From: Agroathelia rolfsii
Taxonomy: Eukaryota; Basidiomycota; Agaricomycetes; Amylocorticiales; Amylocorticiaceae
DNA length: 64,000 nucleotides
NCBI GenBank assembly: GCA_018343915.1
Contig: JABRWF010000001.1
Coordinates: forward strand, 4,216,001 to 4,280,000
Direction of reading: 5' to 3'
Positions 33,699-45,896 of this stretch are shown here, piece after piece (position 1 is the first letter of the stretch; each line of letters opens with the position of its first letter). Position numbers and translations under genes: made by a program. A model generated the notes under the pieces. The model worked only from the letters and a program-made list of their open reading frames with translations, made no database searches and was not told the origin of the DNA.

Positions 33699-34551
33699 TG
33701 TCATGAGATGGAATTTTTGCGGATTTTTCGGTCTATTTCTTGTATTATTTGGACAATTATTTAATTAGTTATCGTATTTTCTTTCACCCTTTTTTCATTT
33801 TTCTTATAAAATTACCCTTTAAAGGGCGTGGACTGTGGGCAGTGCAGTGGTCATGTGATTGGCCCTCACGTGTTCCAAGCCGCACGTCACAGGAGTAATC
33901 TCGGAGCTGCGCGAACTTTATCTTCACCATTGCGCACAGCTTAGGAACACAGCCTTCCTTCCCTGAACAATTCCTAACAGTTACCGGTACTGGTCTGGAA
34001 ACGGATCTCCACACGGATGCCCGGTGGAGTTAGGTTAAAAGTTCTTCCCCTGCATTGCCACCTTTACACTTCTATTTCCCTCTGCGCACAGACCATCTAA
34101 GCTGCGCACGGACCCTTCAATAGTAGTATAAATAGAGCATGTAACTTGTCCTGAAGAGCTCAGCTTCGACCTCTTCGCCTTCAGGCAAGTAAAAGGGTTT
34201 GTATTCCATAGTTCGATTACTAATAAACATCTTCGCCTTCAGGGTATTTTCTTGTTGGCCTAGGCCATTACGTCCTAGCCCCCCCCCTCTCTCCCTCTCT
34301 CTCTCTCCTCTACTTGAAGGTGGTGCAAATCCCCTTACACGTGTGTGTGTGAACTTGAGTATAAAACGATTACGTGAGAGTTAATAAAGTACCCGGCGCA
34401 CCCTCAATAGATAAAGGGACTTGCGTATCTGTGGGAACCCTCTTACGTAGGTACTTTAGTACTTAATTGTTTAAAGAGTATATTATTTGATTGTGTGTAC
34501 AAGTAGGCTCTCCAAGCCCAACGTCATATAGTCAAGAGTGTACCCTTGACA
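33699..34551 (+). mobile_element. Family A solo LTR (853 bp); TSD CTTGA
   Basis: TGTCATGAGATGGAATTTT to GTGTACCCTTGACA, flanked by CTTGA on both sides. It contains TGCGCACRGACC boxes at 34083 and 34103, TATAAATA at 34127, an intron-like segment at 34185-34242 and a CT-rich tract at about 34278-34310. Confidence 0.9.
34185..34242 (+). other. Intron-like segment in A LTR (58 nt, GC-AG)
   Basis: CTCTTCGCCTTCAG precedes a GCAAGTAA donor, and ATCTTCGCCTTCAG ends the segment, so the borders are a 13-nt direct repeat. ATTACTAATAAA resembles a branch site about 20 nt before the AG. The donor is 58 nt from the TATA start. All other A copies keep the same pattern. Confidence 0.55.
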
Positions 34552-34900
34552 CTTGACCTAAATGAATAGGGTTTTGTCATGCACAAATGCCTCCTGTGTA
34601 TTGAGGACTTTTATTGACCTTACTACCCTCTTGTATTAGGGCCTACGTATGTGCTTACTAAGCTGCCCTAGAGGCCTTATGCTTAATAAGAAAAGAGAGA
34701 GAAGTAGGGGGAAGTGGGCTAGGATAGATGTAAGCCTGAAGGCAAAAATATATTAGTTTAGTATGTAGGGGATACAAGTGGGGGGAGTGCCCTTACCTGA
34801 AGGTGAAAAGGTCAAAGCTAAGGTTCAGGTAAGGGCTACATGCTTGTATTTATACATAAATGAAAGGGCCTGTGCGCAGCCTTGATGGTCAGTGCACAGC

Positions 34901-35755
34901 TGTCATGAGTTGATCTTATGGCTTATCTTGTTCTCCTAATTTTTCTGTATTTTCTACTATTTTTCTTGAATTTTTATCTTTTGATTTGAGTGCATAGGCT
35001 TTACTTCTTTATTTTGGGTTTATTGCTACATTGTCTATATGGTACTGTACTTCATTTGGGTTTGCTTCCTAATCTTCTGATGTACATCATTGATTTACTT
35101 CTCCCATCTTTGATGCTTCTTCTATCATTGATCTTTCCCACACTGTACTTCTGTTCTAACTCCTCTGATCTTTTCTCTTTCCTTTCTTCTATTTCCCTTG
35201 ATGTGGAGTTAAGGACTATTCTTAGAGTACTTATAAACAGTATATAGAGGCCTGCCCTTAAGGCCTTTGCAATCCAGCTTGACCATCTTTTGCCCTCTGA
35301 GTCATTCTCACTCACACCTGAAAGTTCTCATCCCCCACTCTCTCTCTTGTGTGTTTTACCCCCCCCCCCTATCATCATCTTTGAATTGTTATACCTGGAC
35401 CCCAAGGTTAAGGGGATATGCTGTGACTCCATGCTCTAAGGGAGTATAATACTGAGTGAAAGCATATGTCACCATGATGTGTGAACATGGACTCCTAGGA
35501 TCAGGGAGTATAAAGAATTGTGTCTAGTCCAAGACAGCATGTCCCATCTGGCAAAGGGACTTTAAAGAATACCAGTGATTATATGTTGCATGGAAGCCTT
35601 CATGAAACAGTGGGAGACCTTGCCTCTAGGTCTTTAAACATGAGTTGCACCTCCCTACTGGGGGAGATTAAAGATATCAGTAGTACCCCCCCCTATGCCT
35701 AGCCTTTCCAGGCTAGATGTGTTTGGTTGGTTTGAGTCATGAGTGACCCATGACA
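34901..35755 (+). mobile_element. Family D solo LTR (855 bp); TSD ACAGC
   Basis: TGTCATGAGTTGATCTTATG to AGTGACCCATGACA, flanked by ACAGC. The 3' half contains four degenerate ~65-bp repeats, each ending in GGGAGTATAAAG or GGGAGATTAAAG-like sequence. It is inserted in a B LTR. Confidence 0.88.
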
Positions 35756-36042
35756 ACAGCCGGGGTTCGTAAGCACAATTGTGTCAAATGCAGGGGTAGT
35801 GCTTTATAACTAAGTCCAATGAGCAACCAATCAGAGTGATGAGTCTAGTACTTCTTAGTAATCACACAGTGATCGGAATGACCCCGGTTCCTAAGTCTAG
35901 ACCTTTTAATGAAAAAGGAATGATCTAGACTCCACCTTCCTAATATACTCTTGTCACGAGCACTCCTGTCATATGGGGCTAACATGGCCAGTCACACATG
36001 CATCAAGATGTTGCCTGCAAGGTATTTCTTCCATAACTCAGT

Positions 36043-36896
36043 TGTCATGAGTAGGAAATTTTCGGCGATTTTTCGGTTATATTCTTGTATTATTTGGACA
36101 AATACTTAATTAGTTATTGCATTTTCCTTTTTCTTTTTCCATTTTTCTTATAAAATTATCCCCTTTAGGGCGTGGACTGTGGGCAGTGCTGTGGTCATGT
36201 GATTGGCCCTCACGTGTTCCAAGCCGCACGTCACAGGAGTAATCTCGGGGCTGTGCGCACTTCCATTTCATCACCACGCACAGCCTAGGAATACAAACTT
36301 CCTTCACTGATCGATTTCTAACGGTTACTGGTACCAGTCCGGAAACGGATCTCCACACGGATGCCTGGTGGAGTTAGGGTCAAAGATCTTCCCCTGCATT
36401 GCCACCAATTATACTTCTATCTCCCTCTGCGCACAGACCATCAAGGCTGCGCACGGACCCTTATAGAACAGTATAAATAGTGCATGTAACTTGTCCTGAA
36501 GAGCTCAGCTTCGACCTCTTTGCCTTCAGGCAAGTAACCCCAGGATTGTATTCACTTTAAATAGATTACTAATGAAATCTTCGCCTTCAGGGTATACATC
36601 TCTCAGGCCTAGGCCATAGTCCTAGCCCCTTTCTCTCTCTCTCTTTCTCTTATTCCTTACTAGGAGGCGGTGTAAATCCCCTCACGTGTGCGTGTGAACT
36701 TAGGAGCATCGAACGTAAGCAAGCTAAGAAAGTACCCGGCTACGCCCTCAATAGAATAAGGGTCGTAGTATCTGTGGGAACACTTGCTTATAGGTACTTC
36801 ATTAGATTTAGTGTTAAGAGGAGCATTCATTGTATTTGAAGTCATTTGTGGGTGTTGACCTACGATTGCATCAAGTCAAGGAGTGTACCCTTGATA
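36043..36896 (+). mobile_element. Family A solo LTR (854 bp); TSD TCAGT
   Basis: TGTCATGAGTAGGAAATTTT to GTACCCTTGATA (terminal CA mutated to TA), flanked by TCAGT. It is inserted in the B LTR of element E copy 1. Confidence 0.88.
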
Positions 36897-36978
36897 TCAG
36901 TCAATAAAAATCGTAAAAATACAGTAAAAATATGTACATGATCGTAAAAAAAGCGCGAAAATTATTTAACTCATGACA

Positions 36979-38779
36979 TTACCCTCTTCTCAAGGGAGTT
37001 ACTCCGGAACTTCCCTAGTTCCCATCCTGCAGTTTCCTTTGTAATTATCTCTGTAAAGTTTTCTATTGGTCTAAAAGGTAATTCCCCAAAGACTGCAGCA
37101 TTTAAGAATTTAGGTGCGTTGGGGTGTGTCATGAGAAGGGAAATTTTGCGGATTTTTTGAGTATTTTCTTGTAATATTTGGACTAGTATTTACAGAGTTA
37201 TGATATTTTCTCTCTATCTTTCCATTTCATTTCCTTATTTTTCTTATAAAAATTACCCTTTAGGGCATGGACTGTGGGCAGTGCAGTGGTCATGTGATTG
37301 GCCCTCACATGTTCCAAGCCGCACATCACAGGAGTAATTTTAGGGCTGCGCAAACTTCTATTTCACCATCACGCACAGCCTAGGAACACAGCCTTCCTTC
37401 CCTGAGCAATTCCTAACGATTACCAGTATCGGTCTGGAAACGGATCTCCACATGGATGCCCGGTGGAGTTAGGGTAAAAGCTCTTTCCCTGCATTGCCAC
37501 ATTTACGCTTCTATTTCCCTCTGCGTACAGACCATTAAGGCTGCGCACGGACCCTTCAATAGTAGTATAAATAACGCATGTAACTTGTCCTGAAGAGCTT
37601 AGCTTTGACCTCTTCGCCTTCAGGCAAGTAATCCAAGGTTTGTATTCATAAAGTAGATTGCTAATACACTTTGCCTTCAGGGTATACTCTTTAGGCCTAG
37701 GCCTCAAGTCTTAGCCTTCCTCTCTCTCTCTCTCTCTTTCTCCTTTACTTGTGGGTGGTGCAAATCCCCCTTTTGCGTGTGCGTGTGAATAAGAAGCTTC
37801 GAATACGTAAGAGCTAAGAAAGTACCCAGTCCACCTTCAATATAATAAAGGTTGGATATCTGTGGGAAAACTCTTGCATAGGTACTAGACATAAGGTCAA
37901 GAAAGTGTATTATTTGATTTAAGTGCACAAGTAGGCCCCTCATGCCCAATGTCCTTTAGTCAAGGAGTACACCCTTGACAGGGTGCCTCTTGTGGAAGTC
38001 TTGAATTTGGGCCTTGGCATATACTAGGTTGTCTATAGGTTTCTAGTTGTCTTCTCTAGGTGCATCTTTCCAGCTAATGAGGTACTCAAGCCACTTAGGT
38101 CTTCCTAAGATTCTGGAATCTTTGATCTTGGCAACCTCCCATTCTTCTTCTTCTTCGACTTCTATGGGTTCTGGTGGAGGTTGGTCTTGGTCGGAAGGCT
38201 TATAAGCTGATAGAAGGGAGATGTGGAAAACATCATGAATAGACCATATATGAGGAATCTTGAGTTGATAGGCAAGAGGACCAATCCTTTCTAGAATTTC
38301 ATAGGGTCCCACAAACTTGGCAGCAAGCTTTTTGGTTGGTTGGGAGGTTTTTAGGTTTTCCGTGGATAATTAGACCTTGTCGCCCTTCTGCCATTGAGGG
38401 GATTCTTGTACATGTTTGTCAAATGACTCCTTCATTTTTTCAGCCACCAGGTTAAGAGCGGATAAAGCATCCGATTGAGCATCAGCAATTATGTGTAACT
38501 AGTCTTCTACAGCTGGGGTTTCAAAGATTCCAGATAGCAAGAAGTCCATTCATGGGTCAAATCCATAGTTCATCCTGAAGGAAGACATTTTGGTAGCAGA
38601 ATGTTGTTGGTTGTTTAGTGCAAATTCCGCGGAAGGAAGGAATCGAGCCTAGTCATCCTAGCAATGTGAGACGAAGAACCTAAGATAAGCTTCCAGTTCC
38701 TGATTAACTCATTCTGACTGTCCATCTGTCTATAGGTGATAAGCGGTGGACATAGCTGTGGTAATCCCTAGACACTTAT
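36979..38779 (-). pseudogene. Element E copy 1, integrase C-terminus and chromodomain remnant
   Basis: On the minus strand, [20 protein letters not shown] and [19 protein letters not shown] form the integrase GPY/F region. [14 protein letters not shown] then [16 protein letters not shown] form the start of the chromodomain. Stops interrupt it in several places. It matches element E copy 2 (59100-59930) closely. The upstream integrase core is lost at the D LTR junction. Confidence 0.8.
37127..37980 (+). mobile_element. Family A solo LTR (854 bp); TSD GGGTG
   Basis: TGTCATGAGAAGGGAAATTT to ACACCCTTGACA, flanked by GGGTG. The uninterrupted target sequence can be seen in element E copy 2 near 59130. 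Confidence 0.9.
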
Positions 38780-40504
38780 TGTCATGAGTTGATCTTATGG
38801 CTTATCTTGTTCTCCTGATTTTTCTGTATTTTCTACTATTTTTCTTGAATTTTTATCTTTTGATTTGAGTGCATAGGCTTTACTTCTTTATTTTGGGTTT
38901 ATTGCTGCATTATTTATATGGTACTGTACTTCATTTGGGTATGCTTCCTGATCTTCTGATGTACATCATTGATCTGCTTCTTCTATCTTTGATGCTTCTT
39001 CCATCTTTGATCTTTTCCCATACTGTACTTCTGTTCTAACTCCTCTGATCCTTTCTCTTTCCTTTCTTCTATTTCCCTTGATGTGGAGTTAAGGACTATT
39101 CTTAGAGTACTTGTAAACAGTATATAGAGGCCTGCCCTTGGGGCCTTTGCAATCCAGCTTGACCACCTTTTGCCTTCTGAGTCATTCTCACTCACACCTG
39201 AAAGTTCTCATCTCCCACTCTCTCTCTTGTGTATTTTACCCCCCCCCCCATCATCATCTTTGACTTGTTATACCTGGACCCCAAGGTTAAGGGGATATGC
39301 TGTGACTCCATGCTCTAAGGGAGTATAATACTGAGTGAAAGCATGTGTCACCATGATGTGTGAACATAGACTCCTAGGATCAGGGAGTATAAAGAATTGT
39401 GTCTAGTCCAAGACAGCATGTCCCATCTGGCAAAGGGACTTTAAAGAATACCAGTGATTATATGTTGCATGGAAGCCTTCATGAAACAGTGGGAGACCTT
39501 GCCTCTAGGTCTTTAAACATGAGTTGCACCTCCCTACTGGGGGAGATTAAAGATATCAGTAGTACCCCCCCTGTCATGAGAAGGGAATTTTCGCTGATTT
39601 TTTGGTTATTTTCTTGTATTATTTGGACCATTATTTAATTAGTTATTGTATTTTCTTCTCTTTCCCTTTATTTTCTCTTATAAGAATTACCCTTTAGGGC
39701 GTGGACTATGAGCAGTGCAGTAGTCATGTGATTAGCCCTCACGTGTTCCAAGCCGCATGTCACAGGAGTAATCTCGGGGCTGCGCGTACTTCTATTTCAC
39801 CATTACGTGCAGCCCAGGAACACAGCCTTCCTTCCCTGAGCAATTCCTAACGATTACCGGTATTGGTCCGGAAACGGATCTCCACACGGATGCCCGGTGG
39901 AGTTAGGGTAAACGCTCTCCCCCTGCATTGCCACTTTCATACTTCTATCTCCCTCTGCGCACAGACCATCCATGCTGTGTACGGACCATTATAGAATAGT
40001 ATAAATAGTGCATGTAACTTGTCCTGAAGAGCTCAGCTTCGACCTCTTCGCCTTCAGGCAAGTAAACCCCAGGTTGTATCCTTTTATATAGATTACTAAT
40101 AAAATCTTTGCCTTCAGGGTACATACTCGCAGGCCTAGGCCCCTCCATCCTAGCACTCCCACACACACACTCTCTCCCTCTCTCTCTCTACTTGAAGGCG
40201 GTGCAAATCCCCTTACGTGTGACTTAAGAAATCAGAGCATCGAATAAGTGCAAGTTAATAAAGTACCCGGTCCCTCCTTCAATAAGACATAAGGTTGGGA
40301 TATCTATGGGAACCCTTGCATTTAGGTACTTCATAAGAAAACTTAGTGTTAAGAAGGGCAGTCTTAGACTTAAAAGACATTTGAGGGAGTTGTCCCACGA
40401 ATTCTCAAGAGTCAAGGAGTGTACCCTTGACACCCCCCCCCTTTTGCCTAGCCTTCCCAGGCTAGATGTGTTTGGTTGGTTTGAGTCATGAGTGACCCAT
40501 GACA
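38780..40504 (+). mobile_element. Family D LTR interrupted by family A LTR
   Basis: TGTCATGAGTTGATCTTATG to GACCCATGACA. About 860 bp remain once the A LTR at 39572-40432 and its TSD are removed. It is nearly identical to the D copy at 34901-35755. Confidence 0.85.
39572..40432 (+). mobile_element. Family A solo LTR (861 bp) in D; TSD CCCCC
   Basis: TGTCATGAGAAGGGAATTTTC to GTACCCTTGACA, inserted within a C-run of the D LTR. The empty site is visible at about 35688 in the other D copy. Confidence 0.88.
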
Positions 40505-42250
40505 CCAACCCTCTCGATTCGTTGCCTATCCTTAGCCTTATGCGTCCGCATCACGCTGTTGTGTCCACAAGTGCCCTTTGCCATAATCGTCTATCGCCGC
40601 ATCGCCCGTCCATGTTCTTGTTGCGCTAAACCTTCCATCGGGGTCTCCGGTGAGTTTGGTTTGTGACAGTATTTCCGAACTTCCATCTTGTTTCACTGCA
40701 CATTCATAATCATGTCTTCTCCTTGTGTTCGCCTTAACGCTACATCATTTTCCTTACCTAATGCTCTCTCATTAACACTTTACGCTCCTGAAATACCCAC
40801 GATCATTCCAACACTTCTAGACTCAGGCTCTATGCACTGCTTCATTGATTTGGCATTTGTATCCCGTCATAACCTCTTGTGTACTCCCTTGGAACCCATT
40901 GCGCTTCGACTCTTTGATGGGTCAAGCAATCATGTCATTACCCAATCTGTTGATTTAGATGTCCGTTTTCCCTCTGGTGACTGCATGTTGGTACCATTCT
41001 TTGTCACACCTCTCGATTCTTCCTGTTCCGCTGTTTTGGGCCACAACTGGCTTATCCATTACAATCCGTTGATTGATTGATCGAGCAGCAGTATTACCTT
41101 CCAAGACAGCCAGTAGAAAGGTCGAAGGATTATGTCTGCAGACAGCAAGTCCTGCAATGATTCTGCCACCCGCCAAGCCACAGCGTCCAATCAGGCATCC
41201 AGCAGGATGGCACCTGTACCTGTTCCCTTCAGAAGCGCTTCCGCGCAACCCAAGGTATCGTTAATTGGCTGCTCAGCATTCCTCCGGGCATGCAGAGCGA
41301 GTGGTACCATGTACCAATTGTCCGCTGAATCAACAGACCTCATGGGACGTTCGTCATCTCAAGAGCCCGCCGACCTTTCCAACATTCCCCCCAAGTACCA
41401 CGAATTTGCCAACGTTTTTAGTGAGTCGAAGTCTGAGCTCCTCGCCCCCTACAGGTCCTATGACCTGAAAATTGATCTCGTAGACAGCGCTGCTCCACCG
41501 CACGGTCCGATCTACTTGCTGTCCGCTCTTGAGCTCAAAGCTCTCCGAGAATTCATTGACGAGAACCTCCGCACTGGATTCATTCACTCCGCTACTTCAG
41601 CACATGGAGCCCCGGTGCTCTTTGTCAAGAAGAAGGATGGTTCCCTTCGTCTTTGTGTTGACTTCAGAGGCCTGAACAAAATCACCAAGAAGGATTGATA
41701 CCCACTCCCACTCATTGCTGACCTCCTCGACACCCCGAGGAAGGCAAGAATTTACACCAAGATCGACCTTAGGCATGCTTACCATTTAGTTCGCATAGCC
41801 AAAGGAGACGAGTGGAAAACAGCGTTCCATACTCGTTATGGTTCGTTTGAGTGGCGTGTCATGCCCTTTGGCCTTACGAATGTGCCGGCAGCCTTCCAGC
41901 GCTTCATGAATGACATCTTTTTGGATCTTCTCGACATCTGCATCATATGCTATTTGGACGACATTCTGATCTACTCGGACTCCCCGGCGATGCATTCTGC
42001 TCACGTTTGGAAAGTTCTTCATAGATTGTGTAAGCATGGTCTTTATGCGCGCGCAGATAAATGTTCTTTTGGTGTTGACACAGTCGAGTACCTAGGCTAC
42101 ATCCTCTTACCGGACGGGCTGACAATGGATGTGGCCAAGGTTAAGGACATCACCAAGTGGCCCGAGCCCAGGAAGGTCAAGGATATACAATCTTTCCTTG
42201 GGTTTGCGAATTTTTATCATTGGTTTATACTCAACTATGCCGATATCATT

Positions 42251-43255
42251 TGTTATGAGTTGGACATTTTTCGCCGATTCTTTACGAACATGTACATATT
42301 TTTATTGTATTTTTACGATTTTTATTCATTGAGATAGGGATGAAATACCTTGCAGGCGACATCTTGACGCGCGTGTGACTGGCTGTGTTAGCCCCACGTG
42401 ACAGGAGTGCTCGTGACAAGAGTATATTAGGAAGGCGGAGTCTAGATCATTCCTTTTCATCAAAAGGTCTAGACTCAGGAACCAGGGTCGTTCCGATCAC
42501 TGTGCAATTACTAAGGAGTACTAGACTCATCACTCCGATCAGTTGCTTATCGGACTTAGTCATAAAGCACTGCCCCTGCATTTTTACATGTTCCTGTTTA
42601 CAAACCCCGGCTGTGCACAGACCAACGAGGCTATGCACGGGCCCTTTCATTTATGTATAAATACAAGCATGTAACCCTTACCTGAACCTTAGCTTTGACC
42701 TTCTTGCCTTTAGGTAAGGGCACCCCCCCTTGTACTTACCACATATTACTAATATATTTTCTCACCTTCAGGCTTGTTCTCCTAGCCCACATTCCCCTCC
42801 CTTTCTCCTGCCTATTTAGTGTAAGGCCTCTACGGCATCTAAGTAGAATACGTAAGCCCTAGTACCAGAGGGCAGCCTGAGTTATAAGTCCTCAATACAA
42901 GGAGGCAGTGTGTGTGAACCAAAATCCTGTTTATTCAGATAGAGGCAGTAACAAGTCCTCTCAGACATACGTAGAGCACGGTGGGCTAAGCTGCCTGTCT
43001 CGAGTAAGAACCAGTTAAAAGACTATTTGACGCAAAGCGAAGTACACGGGAAGACTTCTGTCTAGAGTACCGATCACTAGCCAAGCAAAGTAGTCGATTA
43101 AGTGGACTATTACAAAGAGCAGCAACAGGAGCACGTGCGTGTCTGCCAATAAACCAACCTAGTAACACATTATAAAAAGGGGTCTTACAGCCTATCCCTC
43201 ATACCTTCGAGAGGGTTGATGTTTGTTGGTTACGTCAAGCACGCAAGCCTTGACA
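42251..43255 (+). mobile_element. Family B solo LTR (1005 bp) in RT of element C; TSD TCATT
   Basis: TGTTATGAGTTGGACATTTTT to CGCAAGCCTTGACA, flanked by TCATT (42246-42250, 43256-43260). It contains TGTGCACAGACC/TATGCACGGGCC boxes, TATAAATA at 42656 and the intron-like segment 42714-42771. Confidence 0.92.
42714..42771 (+). other. Intron-like segment in B LTR (58 nt)
   Basis: TTCTTGCCTTTAG precedes a GTAAGG donor, and TTCTCACCTTCAG ends the segment, with TATTACTAATATA as a branch-like site. The donor is 58 nt from the TATA start, the same spacing as in families A and G. Confidence 0.55.
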
Positions 43256-43732
43256 TCATTATTCCCCTGACACGCCTTACTCATAAGGGTGTGACTTGGA
43301 ATTTCGATTAGAAGTACAAAGATTCGTTCAATGCACTGAAGGCGGCATTTACGTCGCCACCCATCCTCACTCATTGGGTGCCTAACAAGCAGCTGACGAT
43401 AGAGACTGATGCCTTTGACTACGCAATCGCGGGTATCTTGTCACTCACTAGAGATGACAGCAAAATTCGCCCTGTTGCTTTCCACTCTCACACGCTTGGC
43501 CCCGCTAAGCTCAACTACAATACCCACAACAAGGAGTTATTGGCCATCTATGAGGCTTTCCGCACTTGGCGGCACTACTTGGAGGGCGCCGCCTTTCCCA
43601 TGGATGTGGTGATGGACCACAAAAATCTTACGTATTTTTCCACCACGAAACTGCTAATGCACTGGCAGGCCCGATGGTCGGAATATTTGTCCCAATTCAA
43701 CATGGTTATTTGTTTCAGGCCTGGGCGCCTCG

Positions 43733-45418
43733 TGTCATGAGTAGGGAATTTTCGCCAATTTTTCGGTTATTTTCTTGTATTATTTGGATAAATACTTAAT
43801 TAGTTATTACTGTCAAGGGTACACTACTTGACTATGTGACGTTGGGCTTGGGGGGCCTACTTGTGCGCACAACCAAATAACACACCTCTTAACACTAACG
43901 TACTGAAGTACCTACACAAGAGTATTCCCATAGTTATGCAATCCCTTTATCTATTGAGGGTGCACCGGGTACTTTCTTAGCTCTTATGTAATCGTTAACT
44001 CTTATGTTCACACGCATACATTGAGGGGATTTGCACCGCCTCCTAGTAAGAAATGAAGAGAGAGAGAGAGAGAAAGCTAGGACTGAGGGGCCTAGGCCTA
44101 TGAGTTAATACCCTGAAGGCGAAGTTTTATTAGTAATCTATTTTATGGGATATAAACCGTTACTTGCCTGAAGGCGAAGAGGTCAAAGCTGAGCTCTTCA
44201 GGACAAGCTACATGCACTATTTATACTACTATGAAAGGGGCCGTGCACAGCCTTGTTGGTCTGTGCGCAGAGGGAAATAGAAGTATAGTTGTGGCAATGC
44301 AGGGGAAGATCTTTTAACCTAACTCCACCGGGCATCTGTGTGGAGATCCGTTTCCAAATCAGTACCGGTAACCGTTAGGAATTGATCAGGGAAGGAAGTC
44401 TGTGTTCCTAGGCTGTGCGTGATGGTGAAATGGAAGTACGCACAGCCCTGAGATTACTCCTGTGACGTGCGGCTTGGTACACGTGAGGGCCAATCATATG
44501 ACCACTGCACTGCCCACAGTCCACGCCCTAAAGGGTAATTTTATAAGAGAAATAGAGGAAAAGAAAAGAAAATGCAATAACTAATTAAATAATGGTCCAA
44601 ATAATACAAGAAAATAACCGAAAAATCGGCGAAAATTCCCTTCTCATGACAATTACATTTTCTTTTCCTTTTTCTATTTTTCTTATAAAAATTACCCCTT
44701 TAGGGCGTGGACTGTGGGTAGTGCTGTGGTCATGTGATTAGCCCTCACGTGTTTCAAGCCGCACATCACAGGAGTAATCTTGGGGCTGTGCGCACTTCCA
44801 TTTCATTATCACGCACAGCCTAGGAATGCAAACTTCCTTCACTGATCAATTCCTAATGGTTACCAGTACCGGTCCGGAAACGGATCTCCACATGGATGCC
44901 CAGTGGAGTTAGGGTTAAAGATCTTCCCCTGCATTGCCACAGTTATACTTCTATCTCCCTCTACGCACAGACCATCAAAGCTGCGCACAGACCTCTTACA
45001 AATAGTATAAATAGTGCATATAACTTGTCCTGAAGAGCTCAGCTTCAACCTCTTCGCCTTCAGGCAAGTAAAACGTTTGTATCCCCTTAAAATAGATTGC
45101 TAATAAAAACTTCGCCTTCAGGGTATAAACTCATAGGCCTAGGCCCTTAGTCCTAGCTTTCTCTCTCTCTCCCTATCCTTTACTAGGAGGCAGTGCAAAT
45201 CCCCTCAATATGTGCACGTGAACATAAGAGTGAACAATTACATAAGAGCTAAGAAAGTACCCGGTGCACCCTCAATAGATAAAGGGATTGCATAACTGTG
45301 GGAACACTCTTATGTAGGTACTTCAGTACATTAGTGTTAAGTGGTGTGTTATTTGGTTGTGCGCACAAGTAGGCCCCCCAAGCCCAACGTCACATAGTCA
45401 AGTAGTGTACCCTTGACA
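43733..45418 (+). repeat. 5' LTR of the full-length A element, with nested A LTR
   Basis: TGTCATGAGTAGGGAATTTTC to GTACCCTTGACA. About 840 bp remain after removing the nested copy. Confidence 0.88.
43811..44651 (-). mobile_element. Family A solo LTR (841 bp) inside an A LTR; TSD ATTAC
   Basis: Opposite orientation to its host LTR: TGTCAAGGGTACACTAC to CTTCTCATGACA, flanked by ATTAC (43806-43810, 44652-44656). Confidence 0.9.
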
Positions 45419-45896
45419 TTAGGTCAAAGCTACCAGGCCTCCCTTGGACTTCCACAGTCTGAGAAGAAGCAACTAGCGATCGCTTACAAAGAGCACCCCT
45501 TTCTTATTTTCTATACAAACATTCTTCTGAGCACGTAAGCAATAAACTACTTTGGAAAGCCATTGTGCAGCACCCTCCAAAGCCTATTTACAACTCCGTC
45601 TAGACAGAAATAGCGTATACGTCCTACGCGATTTTCTGGCTATATCCGAAGCACTATACAGACCTAACACGTCTGGTGTTCTAGGAGTTCCCATTGGGAA
45701 TCAAAGTTTATTATTGCTAAGTGTGAGTGGCACCTTTTACCACCCCCCCCTGCCATTCAAATTTTCGTGTGAATTTTGGTGTGATTACGGTACGGGCAAG
45801 CTCTAGCCCCGGTTGAAGAAGAAAAATCCCGCTACTTGCATAAGGAAACCAGCACGACCGCCGGTGACAAAGAAAACCGCATTACTTGCTCTGTGA
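45419..45896 (+). other. Untranslated leader of the A element
   Basis: 478 bp between the 5' LTR and the gag ATG. It includes a run of C near 45744. I could not assign a primer-binding site with confidence. Confidence 0.5.

Larger units (their letters stand above)
33384..38779 (-). mobile_element. Gypsy element E, copy 1: 3' LTR (family B) plus 3' part of pol
   Basis: Minus-strand element. The B LTR occupies 33384-36978 (with A, D and A insertions) and starts TGTCAAGGCTTACATGC. Immediately right of it is the reverse complement of a polypurine tract (TTACCCTCTTCTCAAGGGAG), then pol. The internal region breaks at 38779 where a D LTR begins, so most of gag-pol and the 5' LTR are absent. An A LTR (37127-37980) interrupts the 3' end of pol. 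Confidence 0.82.
40712..43732 (+). pseudogene. Gypsy element C: protease, reverse transcriptase, RNase H
   Basis: The frame starts MSSPCVRLNATSF, with the aspartic protease site LLDSGSMHCFID and AVLGHNWL. After a stop the RT begins: [20 protein letters not shown], then a TGA in place of an expected Arg, FGLTNVPAAFQRFMND, and the catalytic YLDD in CIICYLDDILIYSD. RT is interrupted at 42250 by a B LTR (TSD TCATT) and resumes at 43256. RNase H shows TIETDAFDYAIAGILS, KELLAIYEAFRTWRHYLEG and VVMDHKNLTYF. It ends at 43732 in the RNase H-integrase spacer. Only a few stops are seen, so decay is moderate. Gag is missing upstream. Confidence 0.9.
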
